Shown one piece after another: positions 1 through 8,443 of a stretch of 64,000 nucleotides of DNA (within the stretch, counting starts at the first letter, position 1; every line of letters begins with the position of its first letter). This stretch comes from S5-A14a sp050908895 (lineage in GTDB: Bacteria > Bacillota > Clostridia > Peptostreptococcales > Anaerovoracaceae): positions 806,001 through 870,000 of the forward strand of contig CP171222.1 in assembly GCA_050908895.1 (NCBI GenBank), in the 5' to 3' direction. The position numbers and the translations under genes were made by a program. A model generated the notes under the pieces. The model worked only from the letters and a program-made list of their open reading frames with translations. It was not told the origin of the DNA and made no database searches.

Positions 1-1794
1 GCCAGATTTATTTATGGAACATCAAATCCGGAGGTGGAACTTTATGAAGGTGAGTCTTCAATTATTGACTTTCTACAGGAAGATGCATTTGCAAAATTAG
101 ACGATAAGGTCATAGAGAGTGGCAGTAGAAATAATACTATGAGCCATATTGCTGGCAAGTTAATAAAAAGGTTCGGGGCAAGTGATGAGGCATATGAGAA
201 ATTTTTAGAACAGGCAACTAGATGTGATCCCCCTCTATCTGATGAAGAACTATCAACTATTTGGAATAGTGCTAAAAAATTTGGAGATAAGGTTTCAAAT
301 CAAGAAGGATATATACCACCGGAGCAGTACAATCTTGAACTTCAGCTTCTGCCGGAAGACTTCTCTGATGTTGGTCAAGCGACGATTTTAGCAAGAGAAT
401 ATGGAAATAAACTTCGTTATTCTCCTGCAACGGATTTTCTTGTGTATAACGGTAGCTTTTGGGAGGAATCTCAACCGAATGCCCAAGCTTTAGCTCAAGA
501 GCTAACCTCAAGACAATTAGAAGAGGCAGAAGTTGAAATTCAAAAGGCAATAGTAGAGATGAGCAAAAATGGTGCATGGGCACTTATTGCTGCAATGGGT
601 CCAAAGAAAGCGAGTGCTCAGTTTAATAGGGAGCAAGTAAGGTCTTTTGAAAAATATGAGCAGGCTGAAACTTATCGTAAGTATGCAATTAAAAGAAGAG
701 ATACAAAATATATCTCTGCAGCACTAAAGGAAGTTAGACCTATGGTTCAAATCGAACAGTCGATGCTTGATGCAGATGAATTTCTGCTAAACACACCGCA
801 TGAAACTATAAATCTTGTTACTGGAAGTAAAAACAACCATGAGGCATCTGACTATATTACAAAACAAACAACGGTATCACCTAGTGAAGATGGTAAGGCA
901 ATCTGGAATGATGCACTTAATACTTTCTTTGTAAATGATGATGCCCTTATTTCCTATGTTCAAAAAATAGTGGGGCTTGCGTCAATAGGAAAGGTTTATG
1001 TTGAGGCTCTTATTATTGCATATGGTGAGGGAAGAAATGGTAAATCGACATTTTGGAATGTAGTGTCAAAGGTTCTTGGAACATATAGCGGGAATATGTC
1101 TGCAGATATGTTAACCGTTGGATGTAGAAGAAATGTAAAACCGGAACTAGCAGAGGCAAAAGGTAAAAGACTACTTATTGCTGCTGAACTTGAAGAAGGT
1201 ATGCGAATGAATACATCAAATGTAAAGCAGTTATGTTCTACAGATGAAATTTTTGCAGAAAAGAAATTCAAGTCACCCTTTAGCTATGTGCCAAGCCATA
1301 CCCTTGTCTTATATACAAATCATCTACCAAGGGTAGGTGCTGTTGATAAAGGAACTTGGCGTAGGCTCATTGTTATTCCATTTGATGCCAAAATTGAAGG
1401 TCAAAACGATATTAAAAATTATACGGAGTACCTATTTGAAAATGCAGGTGGAGCTATTCTTTCTTGGATTATTGAAGGGGCAAAACAGGTAATCAATGAT
1501 GAGTATCATATTGATCCGCCAAAGAGGGTTAAAGATGCTATTTTAGCATATAAGGAAAATAATGACTGGATGAAACATTTTCTAGATGATTGCTGTGAAA
1601 TTGATGCTACCTTTACGGAAAAAAGTGGGGAGCTTTATACGGCTTATCGTGCCTATTGTCTTCGTACGGGCGAGTTTACCAGAAGTGCCGGTGATTTTTA
1701 TTCTGTTTTAGAAATTGAAAATTTTCAAAAGAAAAAGACTAAAAAAGGCATTATAGTCCATGGATTGCGCCTAAAATCGGAGTTTGAGGATTAA
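1..1794 (+). CDS. Phage primase-helicase, P4/D5 family, 5' end outside window
   Basis: DNA replication protein combining primase and SF3 helicase functions. The frame is open to base 1, so the N-terminal primase-polymerase domain lies upstream of the window. The visible part begins with a PriCT-like region (about 110-290), then a D5_N-like region and an SF3 ATPase. Walker A GEGRNGKST is encoded at 1024-1050, followed by a TNHLP segment and a RRLIVIPF segment typical of the family. A GTG at 34 is a possible internal start but has no strong need, because homologous-looking sequence continues upstream. The next gene is the VRR-NUC nuclease after a 100-base inverted repeat region. Confidence 0.9.
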   Translation, partial: ARFIYGTSNPEVELYEGESSIIDFLQEDAFAKLDDKVIESGSRNNTMSHIAGKLIKRFGASDEAYEKFLEQATRCDPPLSDEELSTIWNSAKKFGDKVSNQEGYIPPEQYNLELQLLPEDFSDVGQATILAREYGNKLRYSPATDFLVYNGSFWEESQPNAQALAQELTSRQLEEAEVEIQKAIVEMSKNGAWALIAAMGPKKASAQFNREQVRSFEKYEQAETYRKYAIKRRDTKYISAALKEVRPMVQIEQSMLDADEFLLNTPHETINLVTGSKNNHEASDYITKQTTVSPSEDGKAIWNDALNTFFVNDDALISYVQKIVGLASIGKVYVEALIIAYGEGRNGKSTFWNVVSKVLGTYSGNMSADMLTVGCRRNVKPELAEAKGKRLLIAAELEEGMRMNTSNVKQLCSTDEIFAEKKFKSPFSYVPSHTLVLYTNHLPRVGAVDKGTWRRLIVIPFDAKIEGQNDIKNYTEYLFENAGGAILSWIIEGAKQVINDEYHIDPPKRVKDAILAYKENNDWMKHFLDDCCEIDATFTEKSGELYTAYRAYCLRTGEFTRSAGDFYSVLEIENFQKKKTKKGIIVHGLRLKSEFED

Positions 1795-1895
1795 AGGTGC
1801 AGGGATATGCAGGGTATTTACCTATATTAATATATATACTTATTTTTTTAGTCCTATAGACAATAATAGTAAATACCCTTCACCTACCTGCACCT
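1795..1895. repeat. Long imperfect inverted repeat between primase and nuclease genes
   Basis: The arm at 1795-1820 pairs with the arm at 1870-1895 at 22 of 26 positions. Both arms carry AGGTGCAGG and a GGGTATTTA block, separated by an AT-rich loop of about 49 bases. The left arm starts immediately after the primase stop codon. It could be an mRNA hairpin, a replication structure or a processing site; there is no U-run, so it is not a classic terminator. Confidence 0.7.
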
Positions 1896-1917
1896 CTTAT
1901 GAATGGAGGTTGAAATT

Positions 1918-2199
1918 ATGCTAGAAAAAGAAGTAGAAAAGGCTCTAGTGAAAAGGGTTAAAGCGCTTGGTGGTATTTGTCTTAAACTAGTAAGCCCAAG
2001 TATGGATGGACTTCCAGATAGAATGGTATTTTTACCTGAAAGTCACTTTGCTTTTGTAGAACTTAAGACTCCAGGTAAAAAACCAAGACCACTTCAGCTA
2101 AAAAGAATGGACGATTTTAAGAGACTAGGATTTAGATCTTTTGTCATTGATGATAAAAAACAGATTGGAGGTGTCATTGATGAAATACTCTCCACATGA
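1918..2199 (+). CDS. VRR-NUC domain nuclease
   Basis: Small stand-alone nuclease of the virus-type replication-repair family, expected to cut branched or flap DNA during phage replication. The protein has about 93 residues. The PD-(D/E)XK-type core is visible as GLPDRMVF followed by FVELKTPGKK, giving the D and ExK metal-binding set. ATG 1918 is preferred over ATG 1903 because GGAGGT at 1905-1910 lies seven bases upstream of 1918. The gene overlaps the SNF2 helicase by 20 bases, indicating translational coupling. The pair VRR-NUC plus SNF2 is a common phage arrangement. Confidence 0.88.
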   Translation: MLEKEVEKALVKRVKALGGICLKLVSPSMDGLPDRMVFLPESHFAFVELKTPGKKPRPLQLKRMDDFKRLGFRSFVIDDKKQIGGVIDEILST

Positions 2200-3523
2200 T
2201 TACCAAAAATATGCTACTAAGTTTATAATGGAACACCCGGTATCTGCAGTTCTGCTTGAAATGGGACTTGGAAAAAGTGTTATCACCCTTACAGCAATTT
2301 ATGAGCTTATGCTAGATTATTTTGATGTTTCAAGGACACTTGTTATTGCACCACTTAGAGTAGCTAACACTACTTGGCCAGAGGAAATAGATAAGTGGGA
2401 GCACCTAAAGTACCTTACCTATTCTGTTGTAACAGGAAGTGAGAGAGAAAGACTTGATGCTTTAGGAAAACCTGCTCATATTTATGTGATAAATAGAGAG
2501 AATGTAGACTGGCTCATTACAAAAAGTGGAGTGCCTTGGATGTTTGATATGCTGGTTGTTGATGAGCTATCTTCTTTTAAGTCCTATCAAGCTAAAAGGT
2601 TTAAAGCACTTTTAAAGGTAAGGCCAAAGGTAAAAAGAATTGTAGGACTTACAGGAACACCATCGAGTAATGGACTTATGGATTTATGGGCAGAATTTAG
2701 ACTGCTTGATATGGGAGAAAGGCTAGGAAGATACATCACACACTATAGGCAGAATTTCTTTGTACCTGATAAAAGAAATCAACATATGATATTTTCATAT
2801 AAGCCAAGACCGGGTGCAGAAGATGCCATATATAGGCTGATATCAGATATTACGATTTCTATGAAGGCAAGAGATTTTCTGAAGATGCCTGAATGCATCA
2901 TGAATGAAGTCATAGTTTCATTATCGGAAAAGGAACAAAAGCTATATGATTCATTGAAGAAAGATATGGTGTTATCCATTGGAGATGATGAGATTGATGC
3001 AGTAACTGCGGCTGCACTTTCAAATAAGCTACTTCAAATGGCAAATGGTGCTGTATATAACAATGAGAAAAAAAGTATTGTCATTCATGATAGAAAGCTA
3101 GATGCCCTAGAGGATTTAATAGAAGGTGCTAATGGAAAACCTGTTATTGTAGCTTACTGGTTTAAACATGATTTGGAAAGAATAAAAGCTAGGTTTGATG
3201 TTAGAGAAATAAAAACAGTTAAGGATATAGCTGACTGGAATGAAAGAAAGATACCCACTGCAGTTCTCCATCCTGCAAGTGCAGGTCATGGACTGAATCT
3301 TCAGGCAGGTGGATCTACCATAATATGGTTTGGTCTTACTTGGAGTTTGGAGCTTTATCAGCAAACTAATGCAAGGTTGTATAGACAAGGGCAAGAGAAC
3401 ACTGTAGTCATTCATCATATTATTACAAAAGGAACGCATGATGAAGATGTTACAAAAGCACTTACCCTAAAAGAAAAAATACAGGATGCACTGATAAATT
3501 CAGTGAAAGCAAGATTAAAATAA
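2180..3523 (+). CDS. SNF2-family DEAD-like helicase
   Basis: ATP-dependent DNA translocase of the SNF2/RapA type, about 447 residues, probably remodelling or unwinding phage DNA with the nuclease encoded upstream. Motifs in order: Walker A LEMGLGKSVITL near residue 30, a DELSS motif II variant, LTGTPSSNG (motif III), and the C-terminal QQTNARLYRQGQ motif VI. ATG 2180 has GGAGGTG at 2167-2173 and starts inside the nuclease gene. The longer open frame from 2141 has no ribosome-binding site. A second, GC-rich SNF2 gene of similar size lies at 61.75 kb. Confidence 0.92.
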   Translation: MKYSPHDYQKYATKFIMEHPVSAVLLEMGLGKSVITLTAIYELMLDYFDVSRTLVIAPLRVANTTWPEEIDKWEHLKYLTYSVVTGSERERLDALGKPAHIYVINRENVDWLITKSGVPWMFDMLVVDELSSFKSYQAKRFKALLKVRPKVKRIVGLTGTPSSNGLMDLWAEFRLLDMGERLGRYITHYRQNFFVPDKRNQHMIFSYKPRPGAEDAIYRLISDITISMKARDFLKMPECIMNEVIVSLSEKEQKLYDSLKKDMVLSIGDDEIDAVTAAALSNKLLQMANGAVYNNEKKSIVIHDRKLDALEDLIEGANGKPVIVAYWFKHDLERIKARFDVREIKTVKDIADWNERKIPTAVLHPASAGHGLNLQAGGSTIIWFGLTWSLELYQQTNARLYRQGQENTVVIHHIITKGTHDEDVTKALTLKEKIQDALINSVKARLK

Positions 3524-3570
3524 CGAGGAAAAGAGGTTCTATGGAGAACTTACCTCAGATGGAGGTAAGA

Positions 3571-3999
3571 ATGGAGATAAAAGAATATTTAAGCCAAAGC
3601 TACAGGTTGAACCAACGGATAGAATCTAACCTATTTGAAATTGAAAGGCTAAAAGAGATGTCTTTAAGTGTTTCAGCCATATGCTATGACAGAGAAGTAG
3701 TTCAGACTACAAGAAATACAGAAGCATATTTTGTAAAATGTCTAGCCAAGATTGATGAACTAAGACTTGAGATAGATGAGGAAGTAAAACTTATGGTAGA
3801 GCTGAAGAAACAAATTAGAGATACTATAATGGACGTTGGAAATATAGATGAAAAAATGGTTTTAATATATAGATATATCCAAAACCATACATGGGAACAA
3901 ATCGGGGAAAAGCTAAATGCAGATGCAAGAACTATCAGAAGATGGCATGGTAAAGCTATTAAAAAAGTAGTTTTACCAGAAAAGCCGATAAAAATATAA
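3571..3999 (+). CDS. Sigma-like phage transcription regulator (DUF1492/ArpU type)
   Basis: Probable activator of late phage transcription, about 142 residues. The N-terminal two thirds are helical and charged. The C-terminus (about residues 95-140) resembles sigma region 4: ENHTWEQIG-like wording appears as NHTWEQIGEKLNADARTIRRW, a helix-turn-helix. Homologues I know begin with an EYL-QxxRLxQRI pattern, matching a start at ATG 3571 with GGAGGT at 3561-3566. ATG 3541 is a possible alternative. The gene sits directly before paired ATGTCC repeats at 4011-4026 and the packaging genes, the usual place for a RinA/ArpU-type late regulator. Confidence 0.75.
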   Translation: MEIKEYLSQSYRLNQRIESNLFEIERLKEMSLSVSAICYDREVVQTTRNTEAYFVKCLAKIDELRLEIDEEVKLMVELKKQIRDTIMDVGNIDEKMVLIYRYIQNHTWEQIGEKLNADARTIRRWHGKAIKKVVLPEKPIKI

Positions 4000-4010
4000 A
4001 AACGCCCGAA

Positions 4011-4052
4011 ATGTCCTAGAATGTCCACCTATACTTTGTGTTATTATATAAT
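4011..4052 (+). promoter_or_regulatory. Candidate activator-dependent late promoter
   Basis: Two ATGTCC hexamers start at 4011 and 4021, exactly one helical turn apart. A TATAAT at 4047-4052 follows, but the -35 position is occupied by the second repeat and lacks a consensus TTGACA. This fits a promoter that needs the sigma-like regulator encoded just upstream and would drive the HNH-terminase operon. Confidence 0.55.
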
Positions 4053-4129
4053 CAGCAAAAAGTATAAAGAGTTAAGCCTTGGAGGAAAACCTTCAGGGCT
4101 TTTCTTATGCAAAAAAGGAGGTGGAATGG

Positions 4130-4489
4130 TTGCCAAGAAAGCCAAAGCGTCCATGTTCTTATCCAGGGTGTCCTAACCTAACTGAGGGTAGGTTCTGTGA
4201 AAAGCACCAAAGGGAAGAAAATAAACGCTACGAGAAGTATGACAGAGACCCTGCTGTACGCCGTAGGTATGGACGAGCATGGAAAAGAGTTAGAGATGCC
4301 TATGTTAGAGAGCATCCGTTTTGTGAGCAGTGTTTTAGGAAAGGAATCATTGTACCTGTAGAAGAAGTACATCATATCAAGCCACTAGCAGAAGGTGGAA
4401 CACATGATAAAAGTAATTTGATATCTTTATGCAAATCGTGTCATGCGAGAATTCATGCAGAAAGAGGAGACCGTTGGAATAAAAAATAA
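4130..4489 (+). CDS. HNH endonuclease of the packaging module
   Basis: Nuclease that works with terminase in DNA packaging of many HK97-like cos phages, about 119 residues. An N-terminal zinc-binding part carries CSYPGCPN and CEKH. The HNH core is VHHIKPLAEGGTHDKSNLI followed by LCKSCHARIH. A TTG start at 4130 is chosen: it has AAGGAGGTG ending seven bases upstream, and the product then begins MPRKPKRPC, the usual start of this family. The neighbouring ATG at 4127 is out of frame. The stop is followed at once by the putative cos region and the small terminase gene. Confidence 0.88.
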   Translation: MPRKPKRPCSYPGCPNLTEGRFCEKHQREENKRYEKYDRDPAVRRRYGRAWKRVRDAYVREHPFCEQCFRKGIIVPVEEVHHIKPLAEGGTHDKSNLISLCKSCHARIHAERGDRWNKK

Positions 4490-4560
4490 TGGGGAGGGGC
4501 GGTCAAAATCTCTACTAATCTATCCCTTGGGGAACAGGCGTGGGGTCTCACGCACAAAAA
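4490..4560. other. Putative cos region
   Basis: The short non-coding stretch between the HNH and small terminase genes has a GGGGAGGGGCGG start, an AATCTCT segment and a GC-rich dyad, GCGTG at 4538-4542 with CACGC at 4549-4553. This composition and position recall the conserved cos regions of HNH-containing HK97-like phages. The exact cut sites cannot be fixed from sequence alone. Confidence 0.45.
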
Positions 4561-4617
4561 GGGAGGTTCAAACAGGGTATTAAAGAAAATCCACCAAATC
4601 GGAATAGAAAGGATGTG

Positions 4618-5196
4618 ATGGGAGTGGCAAAAGACGGAACATATAGAGGCGGAAGAAGAGTAAGAGCTGGAGATAAGCCAAAGCCTGTAGCTGAAAAGAT
4701 ACAAGCTGGTGAAATGGTAAAGATACTAGCAAATGATATACCGGACGAATATTACGCAGAACTGGAATCAGTTGATTTGCCTGAGGGTGTAGAACTGGAA
4801 GGTGTAGATATGCCAAAGCCAAGCGAGTATCTATCTGCTAAACAAAAGAGTGGGATTCCGCTTGGAGCAGACCGTATATATAAAGAAACATGGCAATGGC
4901 TCAAGGAAAGAAAGTGCGAAAAACTTGTAAATAAGAGACTTATTGAATCCTATTCACAGGCTTTTGCAAGATATATTCAGTGTGAAGAAGCTATAAGTAG
5001 ATATGGAATGCTCGGAAAACATCCAACAACAGGAGGGGTAATTGCATCTCCATTTATACAGATGTCATCACAGTTTCAAAAGACAGCCAATCTGATTTGG
5101 TATGAGATTTATGACATTGTAAAACAAAATTGTACAGAGATTTTTGAAGAAGATAGTGATGATCCTATGGAACGCTTATTAAGAGGAGGAAGATAG
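4618..5196 (+). CDS. Phage terminase small subunit (P27-like)
   Basis: DNA-recognition subunit of the packaging motor, about 192 residues. The N-terminus is basic (AKDGTYRGGRRVRAGDKPK). The central and C-terminal parts are helical with the pattern YLSAKQKSG, WQWLKE, IESYSQAFARY and SPFIQMSSQF that I associate with P27-type small terminases. ATG 4618 is used although its ribosome-binding site is weak; GTG 4540 gives a longer frame running into the cos region and is unlikely. The gene lies between the HNH nuclease and metK, four bases before the latter. The large subunit is displaced to 26.1 kb by methyltransferase genes and a 15-kb insertion. Confidence 0.75.
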   Translation: MGVAKDGTYRGGRRVRAGDKPKPVAEKIQAGEMVKILANDIPDEYYAELESVDLPEGVELEGVDMPKPSEYLSAKQKSGIPLGADRIYKETWQWLKERKCEKLVNKRLIESYSQAFARYIQCEEAISRYGMLGKHPTTGGVIASPFIQMSSQFQKTANLIWYEIYDIVKQNCTEIFEEDSDDPMERLLRGGR

Positions 5197-5199
5197 AAG

Positions 5200-5991
5200 A
5201 TGATAGAAAAAGTAAATCCGAGCCATCCGGATAAAATAGCAGATAGGATAGCAGGTGCTATTGTAGATTTAGCGTATAGACTATGTGAAAATCCTAAAAT
5301 TGCCGTTGAAGTTTTGCTAGGACATGAGTATGGACACATTATTATAGAAACAAATGTGGATTTTAATAAAGAAGATATTGCTATGATTTTTGAAAGAATA
5401 GCAGGTGGGAAGAAGGAAATCAGATGTGATATTAGAATTTATCCTCAAGATACGCACCTTGTTAAAAATCAGTCAAATGAATTTAGGTGTGGAGATAATG
5501 GTATCTTTAAGGGAGTGCCTTTAACAGATGAACAGAAGGAACTATCAAAAATAGCAAGAGAAATTTATAATAAATATCCTTTTGATGGGAAGTATATTTT
5601 AGATGAAACAAGGCTGATTATCTGTCAGAGTAATGCAGATACTAAGATACTCAAACAGGAATATCCTTATGCAGAAGTAAATCCACTTGGAGACTGGACC
5701 GGTGGAACTGATGTAGATACAGGAGCTACCAACAGAAAACTTGGATCGGACATGGCAGACTCCGTAACTGGTGGAGGACTTCATGGTAAAGATTTATCCA
5801 AAGCAGATGTATCTGTAAACATCTATGCATATCTTAAAGCGCAAGAAACAGGAGAAGAAGTTAAACTTTGCTGTGCGATTGGGGATAAAGAAATTGATGG
5901 TAAGTCTTATGAAGAAATTGTAAAACTAGCAAAAGACTATATAGACTCTGTTGGTGGATTTGAAAAGTTTGCCGAATGGGGTCTTTTTTAG
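5200..5991 (+). CDS. metK: Phage-type S-adenosylmethionine synthetase
   Basis: Makes AdoMet from methionine and ATP, the methyl donor for the methyltransferases encoded next to it. The protein has 263 residues, clearly shorter than the roughly 390 of cellular MetK. Conserved segments remain: SHPDKIADRI near the start, RCGDNGIF in place of the GAGDQG loop, and WTGGTDVDTGATNRKLG then GGGLHGKDLSKAD in place of the GGP and GGGAFSGKDP motifs. The start has a GGAGGAAG site. The next gene begins 16 bases after the stop. Because the canonical loops are altered, catalysis is likely but not certain. Confidence 0.87.
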   Translation: MIEKVNPSHPDKIADRIAGAIVDLAYRLCENPKIAVEVLLGHEYGHIIIETNVDFNKEDIAMIFERIAGGKKEIRCDIRIYPQDTHLVKNQSNEFRCGDNGIFKGVPLTDEQKELSKIAREIYNKYPFDGKYILDETRLIICQSNADTKILKQEYPYAEVNPLGDWTGGTDVDTGATNRKLGSDMADSVTGGGLHGKDLSKADVSVNIYAYLKAQETGEEVKLCCAIGDKEIDGKSYEEIVKLAKDYIDSVGGFEKFAEWGLF

Positions 5992-6006
5992 TGGGGGGGT
6001 GAGCTT

Positions 6007-7167
6007 ATGGAAAAAGAAATGCAGTATTACCTAGCAAATGTAAGTGACCTCATTCCATATATCAGAAATGCTCGTACACATTCAGAGAGCCAAGTAGCAC
6101 AGATTGCGGCAAGTATAAAAGAGTTCGGCTTTTTATCTCCTATACTTATAGCTGAAGATAATACAATTTTAGCAGGGCATGGTAGACTTGCGGCTGCTAG
6201 GAAACTAGGTTTAAAGCAAGTGCCATGTGTAAAGGAAAGTCATCTGACTGAAACTCAAAGACGGGCATATATCATTGCAGATAATAAACTTTCACTTAAT
6301 GCAGGCTGGGATGAAGATATGCTTGCTATTGAACTTTCTGAACTTCAAGGAGCAGATTTTGATTTAGACTTACTTGGTTTTGACGAGAGTGAGCTTGCCG
6401 GTATCTTTGAAGAAGATAAGGAAGTTAAAGACGATGATTTTGATGTAGAAAAAGAACTGGAAAAGCCGACATTTTCTAAAACGGGTGATATATGGACACT
6501 TGGAAGACACAGGCTCATTTGCGGGGATTCTACGAAAGAGGAAACATATAGGATTTTGATGGAAGGAAAGAAAGCTAATCTTGTAGTAACCGATCCACCT
6601 TACAACGTCAATTATGAAGGCAGTGCCGGTAAGATTAAAAATGATAACATGGCTAACGATAAGTTCTATAACTTCCTGTTTGATGCCTTTTCTAATATGG
6701 AAAAAGTGATGGCAGATGATGCTTCTATTTATGTTTTTCATGCAGATACGGAAGGACTAAATTTTAGAAAAGCCTTTAATGATGCAGGTTTTTATCTATC
6801 CGGATGCTGTATATGGAAAAAGCCATCTCTTGTACTTAGAAGAAGTCCATATCAGTGGCAGCATGAACCTTGTCTATATGGGTGGAAGAAGAAAGGGAAA
6901 CATCAGTGGTATTCAGGAAGAAAAGAAACAACCATATGGGAGTTTGAAAAAACTAAGAAAAATATTGAACATCCAACTATGAAACCAATTCCCTTACTAG
7001 CCTATCCGATTACCAACTCAAGTATGAGTAATACCCTTATACTTGATCCATTTGGAGGGTTTCGTGTCATAATAATGACACAGGCAAATAGTCAAGTAAA
7101 TACAAGGGTTTTAGAGCTTCTACCAAAGTTTAAAATCAAAAAAATGAATCGTTGGTGTGCTGTTTAG
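6007..7167 (+). pseudogene. 5' part of split ParB-domain DNA methyltransferase
   Basis: The first 120 residues are a ParB/Srx-like domain (IRNARTHSESQVAQIAASI, then ILAGHGRLAAARKLG). A DNA amino-methyltransferase domain follows, with VVTDPPYNVNYEGSAG and the late segment HPTMKPIPLLAYPI. Family sense stops at LDPFGG (to about 7058). After this the frame reads 36 unrelated residues from inserted DNA, so half of the AdoMet-binding FGGSGS motif is lost. The missing end (GSGSTLIACEQ onwards) lies at 22.47-22.65 kb. The joined gene would encode about 411 residues. The truncated product is unlikely to be active. The ribosome-binding site is a G7-rich GGGGGTGAG. Confidence 0.92.
7062..7082 (+). repeat. 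Left terminal inverted repeat of the ICE remnant
   Basis: Reads TCGTGTCA, six bases, TGACACA. It matches the reverse complement of the right end at all 15 outer positions and is itself a near palindrome (GTGTCA with TGACAC). This is the expected form of a serine recombinase half-site. Confidence 0.75.
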
Positions 7168-7226
7168 AGCAGTTATTACGAAAATAAATGTTGTAAACAG
7201 TACATCAGCATAAAGGAGGAACTCAC

Positions 7227-8075
7227 ATGTCTAAGGCAAAAAAAGACACGATTGAAGCAAAAGGTTTTGCTATTCAAATTTATACTGAAGACTTTAAAAA
7301 CGACTATATAAGTCTAACGGATATTGCTAGATATAAAAGTGATGAACCATTTATAGTTATTAATAACTGGTTGAGAAGCAAAGATAATATTCAATTTTTA
7401 GGTTTATGGGAATCAATGCATAATCCTGATTTTAAACCTATCGAATTCGATAGGTTTAGAAATGAAGCAGGTAGTAATGTATTCACACTATCACCACAAA
7501 AATGGATTGAAAAGACAAATGCGATAGGCATTGTTTCTAAGTCAGGACGATATGGAGGCACATTTGCTCATAGTGATATAGCAATGGAATTTGCTTCATG
7601 GATTTCACCAGAATTTAAGCTTTACATTATTCAAGATTATAAGAGACTTAAATCAGATGAAAACTCAAGATTGTCACTGGGATGGAATCTGAATAGAGAA
7701 ATTTCCAAGATTAACTATAAAATTCATACGGATGCAATCAAAGAGTATCTCTTAAAGGATCTTACCAACGAACAGCTATCCTATAAGTACGCAAGTGAAG
7801 CAGATATGCTAAATGTTGCTTTATTTAATAAAAGAGCTAAACAGTGGCGTGAAGAAAATCCTGACTTAAAGGGTAACATGAGAGACTATGCAAGTCTAAA
7901 TGAGTTGCTGGTGCTTGCGAATATGGAAAGCTATAATGCAGTTCTTATCGGTAAAGGTATGGATCAAAAAGAAAGAATGATAGAACTTAGAAAGCTTGCC
8001 AGAACTCAGCTGATGTCAATTGAAAAGTTGAACAATACAGGAATTAAGAGCTTAGAAGATAAGTCAAAGAAATAG
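7227..8075 (+). CDS. KilA-N domain DNA-binding protein
   Basis: Protein of 282 residues with an N-terminal KilA-N domain (about residues 10-130): YISLTDIARYKS, WLRSKDNIQFLGLWE, IEFDRFRNEAG and SGRYGGTFAHSDIAMEFASWISPEF are all recognisable. The C-terminal half is helical. KilA-N proteins act as antirepressors or DNA-binding regulators in phages and mobile elements; the target here is unknown. The start has AAAGGAGG at the proper distance. It is the first gene after the left end of the inserted element. A perfect 26-base palindrome (7433-7458) lies inside the coding sequence. Confidence 0.85.
   Translation: MSKAKKDTIEAKGFAIQIYTEDFKNDYISLTDIARYKSDEPFIVINNWLRSKDNIQFLGLWESMHNPDFKPIEFDRFRNEAGSNVFTLSPQKWIEKTNAIGIVSKSGRYGGTFAHSDIAMEFASWISPEFKLYIIQDYKRLKSDENSRLSLGWNLNREISKINYKIHTDAIKEYLLKDLTNEQLSYKYASEADMLNVALFNKRAKQWREENPDLKGNMRDYASLNELLVLANMESYNAVLIGKGMDQKERMIELRKLARTQLMSIEKLNNTGIKSLEDKSKK
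7433..7458. repeat. Perfect 26-base palindrome inside the KilA-N gene
   Basis: The half-site TAAACCTATCGAA is followed directly by its exact reverse complement, centred at 7445/7446. It encodes part of the conserved KPIEFDRF segment, so some symmetry may come from codon constraint, but 13 paired bases without a loop is striking and could be an operator. Confidence 0.8.
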
Positions 8076-8098
8076 AGAGGTCTGTTATAAGATGGGCA

Positions 8099-8368
8099 TT
8101 GAAAATTATCTTATTTCCAATAATATTGCTCTTGTCGATACTAATTGCTTTTCTAAAATTTATTATAAAAGTTAGTGGAATGATTTTAGGTATAATATCT
8201 TTTCTAGTATTTATTGGAGCAGTAGCTTGCTTCATACAAAAAGATATGGCAACAGGAATGGTAGCATTACTACTATCTTTCTTAATAAGTCCTTATGGAC
8301 TACCTAAAATTGCACTGTGGATCACAGCATACCTTGAAGTAGCGAAAGATACATTAAGGGAAATATAA
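8099..8368 (+). CDS. CD1845-like small membrane protein
   Basis: Hydrophobic protein of about 89 residues with two or three membrane segments (ILFPIILLLSILIAFLKFII; GIISFLVFIGAVACFI; ALLLSFLISPYGLP). The pattern GIISFLVFIGAV, then AFLISPYGLP-like, matches the CD1845 family of Tn1549-type ICEs. The start is uncertain: the frame-correct family start would be RWALKI at 8087, which has AGAGG at 8076-8080 but an ATA codon. TTG 8099 is the first ordinary start but is far from that site. The function is unknown; homologues lie in conjugation operons. Confidence 0.65.
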   Translation: MKIILFPIILLLSILIAFLKFIIKVSGMILGIISFLVFIGAVACFIQKDMATGMVALLLSFLISPYGLPKIALWITAYLEVAKDTLREI

Positions 8369-8378
8369 GAGAGAGTTA

Positions 8379-8411
8379 AGACGATGGAATATAAATCTAT
8401 CGTCTTTTTCT
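8379..8411 (+). terminator. Terminator before the replication initiator
   Basis: AGACGAT at 8379-8385 pairs with ATCGTCT at 8399-8405, followed by a T run. It separates the KilA-N/CD1845 genes from the rep gene, which has its own ribosome-binding site just downstream. Confidence 0.7.
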
Positions 8412-8443
8412 ATGCCTAAATTTAAGCGAAAGGAGGCGATGAT

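Noticed and set aside
5993..5999. G7 tract in front of the split methyltransferase gene, possible phase variation
   Set aside because: It forms part of the ribosome-binding site, is short, and the gene is already broken.
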